Source of the DNA: Irineochytrium annulatum | Lineage: Eukaryota > Chytridiomycota > Chytridiomycetes > Chytridiales > Chytridiaceae | DNA: 16,465 nt | NCBI GenBank assembly: GCA_027600665.1 | Contig: JADGJL010000645.1 | Coordinates: forward strand, 1-16,465 | Direction of reading: 5' to 3' | Shown here: positions 1 through 8,700 of the stretch, piece after piece | How positions within the stretch are numbered: position 1 is the stretch's first letter | Layout: each line of letters opens with the position of its first letter | Made by a program: the position numbers and the translations under genes | Notes under the pieces: model-generated | Database searches by the model: none | Told to the model about the DNA's origin: nothing | What the model saw: the letters and a program-made list of their open reading frames with translations, nothing else

Positions 1-369
1 GCATGAAGAAGGCCTCGACGAGGACCGCATCCAGTCCCTCGCGGACTTCCAGCTCCGCGCTCTTTTGCACGCGTTCAAGTTCCCGAAGCTGAAGCGGGTC
101 GTGTACTCGACGTGCTCGAAGCACAACATGGAGAACGAGGAGGTCGTCAGGAAGGCGCTGGGAAGCCAGAAGGCATTTGTACTTGCGCGGGACCCGATGC
201 CGGGGTGGAAAAGGAGGGGACTGACGGACGTGTTTGAGGATGGTGAGGATTTTTGTTTGTTGGTGGAAGTTTTCTAACGAGTTCGACAGCGAAACATTGC
301 ATCAGATGCGTACCGGAGGAGGATGCGACGATAGGGTTTTTTGTGGCTCTCTTTGCGCGGGCATCGTAG
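1..369 (+). CDS. NSUN5: NSUN5/Rcm1-like 25S/28S rRNA cytosine-C5 methyltransferase, C-terminal part
   Basis: This is the 3' end of a gene that starts before the window; the frame is open from base 2. Exons are <1..242 and 290..369, with a 47-nt intron (243..289, donor GTGAGG, CTAAC branch-like site, CGACAG acceptor). Reading through the intron would give a wrong end at 277; splicing restores the family ending GFFVALFARAS and stop TAG at 367-369. The motif VVYSTCS followed by NMENEEVV is motif VI of the RsmB/Nop2/Sun family, whose TC cysteine is the nucleophile. The following PGWKRRGL and AKHCIRCVPEEDATIGFF match NSUN5/Rcm1 rather than Nop2. The family uses S-adenosylmethionine to methylate a cytosine of large-subunit rRNA in the nucleolus. 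The SAM-binding core lies outside the window. It converges with the next gene. Confidence 0.9.
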
Positions 370-655
370 TGAGGTTTATAATTCATGCGTAAGTAAGTAC
401 ACCTGTAGCATGAAGGTGTCAATCGCACAAGGTTGCTGTAACCATTGCTCATAGAAGTAAAAGTAGCAGAAGAAAAAAACACTCCTGATAGAATATTTAC
501 ACACTTTCATTTTAAGGACACACCGGTCAAAAACCAAAGTACAATCCGCAAAAGCTGACAATGAGAATACATACAAAGAGAAGCACTACGGAATCGAAAG
601 GAAGCGGACACCGAACAGGCAAAGAAAAAAACACCATCAAGCTTCCAAAGAAGCT
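370..655. other. Convergent 3' region, no gene seen
   Basis: This 286-bp A-rich gap lies between the stop codons of the rRNA methyltransferase and the membrane-protein gene. No canonical AATAAA was found on either strand and no RNA gene or conserved frame is visible. Confidence 0.6.
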
Positions 656-2157
656 TTAGTCCTCGTCAATCGCCACCACCGCCTTCGCATTGAACTTATT
701 ATCGTCCACGGGCGGCGATGATGCAGAATCATTGAAGCTCTTCACCGCAACCGCCAGCTGGCCCATAATCATCGCCACCATCTTCCGTTGATCGTCGTCC
801 GTCAAAGACCTACGGAACGACGCACCCTCCTGCCCCCCCTCGACCGCATTGTTTGTTTCGGACAACAGATCTTCACTTGCATTAACGTCCGTCTCATTCT
901 TGGCCGGTCGTTTTGGCGCTGTAGTCACCGCGGCGAAATATTCCACCGCGTCGGCGAGCTCTGTCTTTAAGTAGGTGAGCTTCTCCCTCATCAGCTCAGC
1001 CGAGCGGCCGGCCTCCGCCAAAGCGGCCTTAGCAGACCCCATCTGTGACCGGGAAAGAGATCGAAACGTCTTTCGAGCAGCGTCATATTCTAAGCTGAAT
1101 ATAATGCAATGATCAATACTAATAAACGAACAGCTTGAACGCCAACCTCATCCGCTCCTCATCATGCACCTTCTTCTCACCGATCAGCGAAGCAATGCTC
1201 GCATGCTCCAGGCCCGCCTTCCCGATCCTCGCCTCCCGCACCGCATCCAACGCCCTATCGAGCCTATCCCCGACCTCCGCCATCCACACCACATTCAGCA
1301 CCGTGATTGTCACGCCAATGACGACCGCCATCAACATCACTCCGATCAGGAGCGCCTGGATCCCACTAAGACTCTTCAAAGACGCGACGATCCCGTTCAA
1401 AACGCCGTGCGCAGGCGGGATACCGCCGGCTCCGCCACCGGAGGCGGCCTGTTCGTTGTAGGAGTTGCTGCGCGACTTGGACTTTGAATGGCGACGTCGT
1501 TCGGGGCGTTGACGTGTGGGCGAGGGTTGTTGGGATTTGGAGCGGACTGCCGCGTTAGCAGCGCTGGTGCTGGCGGCTGCGGCGTTCACGAGGGGCTTCA
1601 CATCAGGCGGTTCGGGAGCTGCTGGTGGTGGAATTGGCGGCGAGTCTGCCGCCTGGGGTTCTTTTGGTGCGCGTGTAACTTCCGCAGGTGCGGCAGTGAC
1701 TTTTATAGGGATGTCTGTCTCCAACGGAAGGCGCCTGGGGGTGCACGGAGTAAGATGATGATAACTCTTTACCGAAAATGCATGTCCAGACTCACACAAC
1801 GCTAGACAGTGCTGCCTTCATTGCCTCCGCCAGCTCCGTCGAATGCTGTTGAGGCGCCACAGCACATCCAACGATCGCTGCAGGGGCGGTCGTTGCCATG
1901 GGCGATGCCTTGTTCACGCCGATTCCAGCACTGCAGGGCGGTCGATCCCGATGCTCGAAAACGTGGTTCTTCCTGCCCGAGCCGGCCGATGCAGTTGAGC
2001 TCGAAAGGGAGGGTGCGGCTTTGGCGGATGCGCCGGTAGAGGGCAGCGAGGGAAGCGCCGGGGACGTGAAGCCGTTCTTCGAAGGCAGCCGCTTCATCGC
2101 TGGGAAATCATGGCTGTGGGCGCCAGCCAGCAGGGTCGCGTTCGCCACGTCGATCAT
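656..2157 (-). CDS. Unrecognised single-pass membrane protein with low-complexity N-terminus and helical C-terminus
   Basis: I do not recognise this 467-aa protein. Exons on the minus strand are 2157..1796, 1734..1132 and 1094..656, summing to 468 codons. Introns are 61 nt (donor GTGAGT) and 37 nt (donor GTTCGT). The start is the ATG at 2157; no upstream in-frame ATG is seen before the EMC2 start at 2205. Residues 1-245 are rich in Ala, Pro and Ser and look disordered, with an Arg/Ser/Lys patch at about 197-211 (RPERRRHSKSKSRSN). Residues about 246-271 form one hydrophobic segment (IQALLIGVMLMAVVIGVTIT...), the only likely membrane span. Residues 272-380 are charged and helical, probably coiled coil. 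The tail is acidic and ends VVAIDED. The basic patch before the span suggests a cytosolic N-terminus (inference). There is no signal peptide or catalytic motif. It shares a 47-bp divergent gap with EMC2. Confidence 0.75.
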
Positions 2158-2204
2158 GGCTGCGAATTGACGAAAGGGCAGTTGATTTCTGCGCAACACA
2201 ACGG
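2158..2204. promoter_or_regulatory. 47-bp divergent promoter region
   Basis: Only 47 bases separate the ATG of EMC2 (2205, plus strand) from the ATG of the membrane-protein gene (2157, minus strand). No TATA box or recognisable factor site is visible. Any core promoter must therefore lie partly inside the other gene's 5' region, or the two genes share one bidirectional nucleosome-free region. The existence of the gap is seen; its regulatory role is inferred. Confidence 0.5.
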
Positions 2205-3248
2205 ATGTCCCCAGCCCCCGCGATCACCGACCCGGCTCGCGAGCTCCTCCGCCTCGCATCGCTGCGATCTGGCGTCGACCTCGCAAAGGCATCCGGCCAG
2301 GACGCTTCTGCAAAAACAAAGTCGACCGTCGACCCCGCCACGTACTACGACCCAAACGACGTCCTCCGCATTGGCCAGACTATCCTCAGGAAGCATGCAT
2401 CCCATATCAGATCAGACCTCGAACGGTACGCGCTGTACGAACAGCTGTTCGTCGCCGCGCTCGACACAGGGGACATCGAGACCGCCAAAGGGTTTTTGGC
2501 AAAGATCCAGAAGCGGTTCCCAGGGAAATCTTCCGTCAGGGTGCAAAGGCTCGTGGGGATGCTGGCGGAGGCGGAAGGGGACGATGAGGAGGCCATCAGG
2601 ATCTACGAGGCGACGTTGGCGGACGATGAGGCCAACTTTGCCATTAGGAAGCGCCTCGTGGCAGTATACTGGTCCTCGAACCAACGGGAGAAGGCCATCG
2701 CGAGCCTCGTGGAGCTAGTCGACACGGCGGCGCAGGACGTTGAGGCCTGGACGGAGCTGGCGAGGATGTATTTGTGCGAGAACATGTACCAGCAGGCGGC
2801 CTTCTGCATGGAAGAGCTTATGCTCCTGAAGCCATACAACCATCTCCTGCAGATCCGGTACGCGGACCTGATGAAAACTATGGGGAGGGACGAGCTGGCC
2901 GTCAAGTACTACTGCTCGGCGCTCGAGATCGCGCCCGATCATATCAGGGCGCTGTATGGGCTGAGGCTGGTCACGACGGCGCTTATCACAAAGCTGCAGA
3001 AGTCTACGGGGGCGGGGTCGGCGGGGGGGAAGGGTTCCTCGAAGAAGGAAGTGGCGGTCGCGGGGATGTCGGAGGATATCGAGCCGCCGTCGCTGGAGAT
3101 CCTTACGGCGCTGAACGACCTCACGGCTGTTCGCATCGCTAAGCTGTACAAGGACGTGGCGACCGAGAAGAGCAAGGTCAAGGGGGCGGTCGAGATGCAA
3201 TCGGTTGTTGCGGCGTGGATCGATCAGTCTCGTGTTGTCAGCGCATAA
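2205..3248 (+). CDS. EMC2: ER membrane protein complex subunit 2 (EMC2), TPR protein
   Basis: An intronless 347-aa gene. EMC2 is the cytosolic tetratricopeptide-repeat scaffold of the ER membrane complex, which inserts tail-anchored and multipass membrane proteins into the ER. Helical TPR repeats run from about residue 75 to 255. The most diagnostic stretch is residues 181-210, containing AWTELARMYL and then QQAAFCMEELMLLKP, followed by YNHLLQIRYADL and later IRALYGLRL, all family hallmarks. A Gly/Ser/Lys-rich linker (about 266-282) precedes a short helical C-terminal segment. The length is slightly above the roughly 300 aa usual in animals, because of the N-terminal 40 residues and the linker. 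No signal peptide or membrane span is present, as expected. The ATG at 2205 is the first in frame. The gene converges with the CTL gene. Confidence 0.93.
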   Translation: MSPAPAITDPARELLRLASLRSGVDLAKASGQDASAKTKSTVDPATYYDPNDVLRIGQTILRKHASHIRSDLERYALYEQLFVAALDTGDIETAKGFLAKIQKRFPGKSSVRVQRLVGMLAEAEGDDEEAIRIYEATLADDEANFAIRKRLVAVYWSSNQREKAIASLVELVDTAAQDVEAWTELARMYLCENMYQQAAFCMEELMLLKPYNHLLQIRYADLMKTMGRDELAVKYYCSALEIAPDHIRALYGLRLVTTALITKLQKSTGAGSAGGKGSSKKEVAVAGMSEDIEPPSLEILTALNDLTAVRIAKLYKDVATEKSKVKGAVEMQSVVAAWIDQSRVVSA

Positions 3249-3468
3249 ATTGGTGGAGGGGCAATGCTGCTGGTCGAACAAAGATAAAGAGATACATATT
3301 AGTCTATTGAGTTACAATGAGGTTTCGCTGGTTACAAAGGATGAGATCTTTTTTTGTGGTTCCCCGCATGCTTGTGATGCAAATACTCCCCCGGCTCATT
3401 ATTTCGCCTGGCGGGATAAACTTGTCGTGTTGATTGCTGGAGTAGAAACCAAAAAAAAAGGAAAAATG
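3249..3468. other. Convergent 3' region between EMC2 and CTL genes
   Basis: This 220-bp gap holds both 3' untranslated regions. It contains a nine-base A run near 3451 but no canonical poly(A) hexamer on either strand. No gene is visible. Confidence 0.6.
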
Positions 3469-5629
3469 TTATTGTAGTCCAATTGACCCTCGCAACTCTT
3501 GATGTTTACGTACCGGTGTTTTAAGTGTTGGCGACGCGTTTGTGACGGGCTTGAGCGAGTCCGGCATGAAGTACGGTTTGTCGACCGAGCCGTCGTTTCT
3601 CTCGGAATCCTCGAGGAAGCACAGAAAGATGGTATCGATTCCCATGTGGTAGACGCCGAGCATCCCGATCGTGATGATGTAGCATATCAACCCGATTAAT
3701 ATGAGCGGCACGAAAATGTAGCTCAAGCTCAAATTGTTTTGCTGCCACCAGAACAACCCGTAAAAAATTGCAACGGTCATGGCCGTGATGCAAATCTTAC
3801 TCATTGCGAGCACAAAGTCGGCCACCATGTCGACCGTCGCGAGCTTCAGCGCGTTCCGGATGATGAGGGCGAAGGCGGACCCGCATGACGCGCAGAAGGA
3901 CTTGCCGTCGATAGCGATTTTGATGTAGGCGTTCTTGTTAATCCATTTCACAACTTTTGTGAGGCAGCCGAGGCACGTGTCGCAGCATTTCAGCAGGCAA
4001 GCCAGGCATTTTATACGGCTGCGCTTCACCTTGCGCACGGCGACCCAGAGGCTTATGCGCATGATCTGGACGACGGCGATGGCGATCGAGCCCAAGGCGA
4101 TGGAGCCGAGGTGATAGGTGCACGCTCGCAAGAACGACCTTTGTACAGACAAACGTTAGCGTTTCTTGGAATGTGAGGAAAACCGAACCTCGTCACAGGC
4201 ATAGGCCTAATGTGATGCTTATCCATCGTCCAGTAATAAGTGGCAAACCCGCCCGCTAACGTCACACAATTGATGCCCAGCAGGAAATTGAAGCCCCAAA
4301 GGAAACCAAAAGTGTGATAGAGCGTCAGGTATATTTGCAAGTTGTTGTCGTCAAGAGTGTGCCCGAGGACGACAAGGGAGGCGTCCGTGTGCATCGTCAT
4401 GCAGTACAGAGCAACCACAGCGAAGTAGGCAAACAAGAGGACGACTGCCAGCCAGATGAACAGCGGGAAAAACACTGGGAGCAAATTATCTTTAACAGTC
4501 TGGCAACAGAGGGAGGATTAATGTAAAACGTACTGATAAACGGCATCTTCCCAACAGCTTTCGCTGTTTCTTCAATGATCACGATAGCAATCTTGATCCT
4601 CCTTGCCATCGCGAGGGTCAATATCACCATCAGGACGAATATCCCAGCGAAGCAGTACGAGGAGTAAAGGCACGACTCGTAAATGGTCTTTTGCGTCCAG
4701 CTGTCATGCCCGGGCGACGTCCCATACAAATATACCTGCTTCTGCGACTGCGAGTAGAAATACAGCGCCACGGCCGCGCCCGCGAACATGAGGTCGATGA
4801 TTACGATCGTCGCCCACACCATCGTCTTCGCTATCGCCCTCAGCAGCAAGAGCCACACCAGCGTCAGAAAAACCGCCACGCCCGCTGAGCCCAGGATGTA
4901 CCACTTCGTCTTTTCAACGTCAGCGAACACGTTTTGGGCGATGCTGGACGTGGACGTCACGAGCGATCCGGCGCTGACCCCCTCGACGCTAATGTTCAAG
5001 GCGAAATTCAGGATCTCCCGGCTAACGTTTGCGGGTATTGGGTCGATTGGGACGCATCGGTTGAAGATGGGCTCTGATGCGAAGATGAAGGGCGCGCAGG
5101 TGCCGTCCACGATGTCCTGAAGAAGCGTCTCCCACGTCGTTGTGTGGTTGTACACGCAGATGGCGTTGTTGGGCGTCGTGGGGTCCGTGGTAGTGGGGCA
5201 GGATGAGACGCAGACGGCCGAGTCAATCCAAGGCTCGAGGGGGTTGAAGTAGTAGGCGTAGGGGAGGAGGGTAGTGTTGACGCCCGTGCTGACGTTAAGG
5301 GCGCGGCCGCCGCAATAGTTCCCGAAGGAGTCCTGGCCGTCACTGAAAAAATGGTTAGACACTTCAACTATGAACCAACAGAGCAATGGATGCATTACAG
5401 GAGCAACGAGGGATCTCCGTATCTGAAGGCAAACCTATAAGTCGATAAGCCTTACAGAAGCGTCCGAAGAAACGCAATCTCACTGCAACCACCTTGCCAC
5501 GACGACCATCCCGGCCCAGAAGACAGCGAAGACCACCAGAAAAATGATGTCATGGCAGCTCCTCTTGTCGATTGGCCGCTGCTGCTTCGAGTCGAACGGG
5601 ACGACCTCGTCCGTCGTTACGGCTGCCAT
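3469..5629 (-). CDS. SLC44: Choline transporter-like protein, SLC44/CTL (Pns1) family
   Basis: Exons on the minus strand are 5629..5484, 5422..5399, 5342..4534, 4474..4189 and 4138..3469, giving 644 aa. Introns are 61, 56, 59 and 50 nt, and exon 2 is a 24-nt microexon encoding YGDPSLL. SLC44 proteins are multi-span membrane proteins linked to choline or ethanolamine transport. Residues about 27-47 form span 1. A large Cys-rich extracellular loop (about 58-200) carries several N-glycosylation sequons (NVS, NTT, NHT, NIS) and the family motif DSFGNYCGG. Further spans follow from about 204. Diagnostic motifs are RSFLRACTYHLGSIALGS, NKNAYIKIAIDGKSFC and, near the end, CFLEDSERNDG plus KPYFM. The chosen start (MAAVTTDEVV) fits the family's short N-terminus. 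In-frame ATGs further upstream, up to 5767, would overlap the Dicer coding start. Substrate is not decided by sequence. Confidence 0.92.
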
Positions 5630-5738
5630 GCAGGACTTGAACCCTTCACCACCTGCTGTCAAACTTGCCCAGCCTTTGAACTTCCAATTTTTGAGGAGGC
5701 CCAGCAGAATCTCTTCGCCCATATCCGAAGCGTTTCTC
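5630..5738. promoter_or_regulatory. 109-bp divergent region between CTL and Dicer starts
   Basis: This gap lies between the chosen CTL ATG (5629, minus) and the Dicer ATG (5739, plus). It contains a CCAAT pentamer at 5684-5688 on the plus strand but no clear TATA box. Both strands are open through it, so one gene may start further upstream than modelled. The region being a shared promoter is inferred from layout only. Confidence 0.4.
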
Positions 5739-8700
5739 ATGGGCGACGGCGCGATGCACAACCTCATCGCCCAGATCGAGCGGTTCCCCCTGATTCAGGT
5801 TGGCCTCAACCACATCGACGCGTCCATCCCCGTGCAAAAGGTCCAGCATTTCGGGCTACGAGAACGGATGGAATGGCGCGTCACGAGTGACGCGGACCTC
5901 GACATCAAGTCGCCGAGAGCTTACCAGGTGATTGATCATTCCCGCATGCATGCGTCTCTGAAATGTCGCAAAGCTGGAGTTGTTTGAACAGGCCAAGACT
6001 AGAAATGTCGTAGCCATCATGGATACTGGTTCGCGTTTCTCATTTAGGTACGTATTGAGATTTGCAAAGGTTCAGGGAAGACATTGGTCGCTTGCCTGCT
6101 CATCAAATACCGCTTGGCTTTGGAGAAAATGCGGCGTGAGAAGGAGGAGGGCACCGTGAGTACATATCGCGATGTCCATCATTTGAATTGTGCTCAGCGC
6201 AAGGTAATTATTTTCATGGTGCCGACGGTGGCCCTCGTCTTCCAGGTAACTGGCCCGTCGAAATTTATTTCGTTAACGAACACTCGAAGCAACAAGCGTA
6301 CATCCAATACCAGATAGATGGTGTTTGCAAGCCTTTGTGCGGTGATCTCACGCCGTCGCAAACGGACAAGGTGAGCCACTGCGCGTAGAGCGGTGCGCTC
6401 AACCGGCTTTAAGCCTTTGGGCGCCCATTGGCGCGAGATGCTGCAGCACGACGTGATTGTGTCGACGCCGTACCTCGTTTTGAATGCTCTAAACCATGCT
6501 GTACTGAAGATGGAGGAGGTAAACTTGCAGTCGATCACTTCGGTTTCAATTAAAAGTATAGATCTCCATGATGATTTTCGATGAATGCCATAACTGCGTC
6601 GGAGAAAACCCGTACTCTCTCATTATGTCTTTGCGTGAGTTTCATTACCCAGTGTCACTTTCTTACTCAAATTGCTGTTTTAGATTATCAGACGGTCGAC
6701 GCCGCCATGAGGCCCAAAATTCTGGGCCTCACCGCCAGCCCCATCAACTCGTACGTGCAACAATTGTTGTTCACTAGAAATAAGGATAGTTCGCAGAGGA
6801 AAAGAAGCCAAGGACGCCATCGGCCACCTCGAACGCATCCTGGATGCGCGCGCGGTAACAGTCTTCCATGTGTCGTCCGGAGGCGCCAAGGCCGAAGCGG
6901 AGATTCTCGATTACTCGGCCAATCCGGTCTCGTGCTACGATCTGCCGCTCTACAGGCTGGTCGTGTCGATGGTAAACGAGGTGCCAGCAATAAAAGGGTT
7001 AATGGATGTCGCGCAATATTTCCTTTCAAACCTCGGAAGATCTTGCTGGTACGCGAACTTCTCCATCGCGACACAACTTTACTTACAGGCTGTTGTAGCG
7101 AGAAAGCGATGATGGATCATCTACAGCAGATCTTTTCAAAGGAGGTAAGTCTGATGGTGTGCTAAACGTTAACATTGATTAGGACAAGAGATCGGCGTCG
7201 AAGTTTGGGGAGAGCATGTCCCTGCCGCTTGGGAACAAACAGGATGAAGTCCTCAGCAAAAAGAAAATCCTACTTGAGAAATGCAAGGCCCTCTATCGGG
7301 CCGTCAGCCTCGCGAACGATAGAAACACGCCTAAGATTGAGGCGCTCACGGCACTTTTGAGGCAGTATGAGACCGACCCGACGTTCTCGGCCATTATCTT
7401 CGTGCAGCGGAGGTCGGTCGACTCGGAAACCTTTTTTGTATTTCAAGCCTAACTCTTTGGCGTTTATAGGCAGACCGCGGTCTATCTGAGCGAGATTCTG
7501 CGTAACATACCAGCGCTTGCGAAATTTGTTCGTGTCGGTCATGTTGTCGGTCAAGGTAGCGGCGGAGACGCGTCGAGCGTCGGCGTGAAGAATTTTCAGC
7601 GTTTCCAGGCTTTGGCCGAGTTCCGAGAGGGTCGCCTTAACCTGATAGTCGCCACGAAGGTTGGTTTGTCTTTACCTTTTCTACGTTGACCGCTTCAGGT
7701 GGCGGAAGAGGGCATTCATATCCCGTCGTGCAAGCTCGTCGTCAGATTTGACTTGGAAAAGGGTTCGATTTGTCGGTCGCATTGCTAACACCTGATTAAA
7801 TGTGTATCAGATTCCATGAATCTTGTCAACTACATCCAAGTAATTTACATTTGCGAATCCTTAACATGCTAAAGCCAATTCTTTAGTCTCGCGGCCGAGC
7901 GCGGTCGGAGCAAGCTCGATTTGTGGTTCGTAGGCCGAGAGGAACTCATATTATCTAACTTTTCAAGCTGATGTGCGAGTACGGAAATGACGAACACTTC
8001 AATCTCATCTACGATCTTCGAGACAAGGAGGTTGAAGTACGCACTCATTTACAGGTTGTTCTTAAGAATCAATGCTCTCATATGTGGTGCTAATTTACGT
8101 GCAGCGGTTATCGACGCTGCCCATAGACAACTCAACCTACGACGATTATCGTCATCGATTCCTAGATCGTGACTTTGAGTTCATCGTTGAACGTACTGGG
8201 GCAAAGGTGGTTGATTTCACTAACCTGTGAATCTCACCAGTTCCTGCCAGGTGGATTTGTTTTCAGCCTTGACGTACCTTTCGGAGTACTGCGGAAGGCT
8301 GCCGCATCGGGACGATTACGTCTCAGCCTTTGAGATGAAGGTCACCTCTACGCCGAGTGGTTTTGTCGCGACCTTATCCGTTCCGTCCCCTGGTCATCAA
8401 TCTGTCCGCATGTTGACGGGCTTTCCGGCGCCGACGAAGAAGAAGTCTAGACAGGTAAGAAATCATTTGAAGCAAGTAGAAGCTGATGATTTTATACATA
8501 AAGGTCGTGGCGCTCCTTGCTGTCAAGAAGCTTCACGAGGTCGGCCACTTGGACGACAACCTCATCCCATGCTGCAGCTTCGCTGAAGACGACGACGGCG
8601 GCGATAACGAGTGCGACGAGCTTAAGAGAGAGCTGATGGAGATGAAGGGTAAGCGGCGGAAGCGATGGCATGCCATAAAAGTCCCCGACGCGTTCCTGAT

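Noticed and set aside
1135..1805. Several plus-strand open frames opposite the membrane-protein gene
   Set aside because: They mirror low-complexity Ala/Pro-rich coding sequence; the minus-strand exons join in phase and contain a proper membrane span.
2110..2718. A 202-aa plus-strand open frame overlapping the EMC2 5' half
   Set aside because: Runs in another frame of EMC2 with Ser/Arg/Trp-rich low-complexity content and no family motif.
2715..3281. A 188-aa minus-strand open frame across EMC2
   Set aside because: Arg/Leu/His-rich antisense shadow of a clearly conserved TPR gene.
7091..7098. Acceptor at 7088 (TTACAG) for the Dicer intron starting 7049
   Set aside because: Using it gives an immediate in-frame TAG; the acceptor at 7098 restores the helical-insertion motif CCEKAMMDHL.
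8241..8250. Acceptor at 8240 (CACCAG) for the Dicer intron starting 8207
   Set aside because: It breaks the frame of the dimerisation domain; the acceptor ten bases later (TGCCAG, 8250) keeps VDLFSALTYL in frame.
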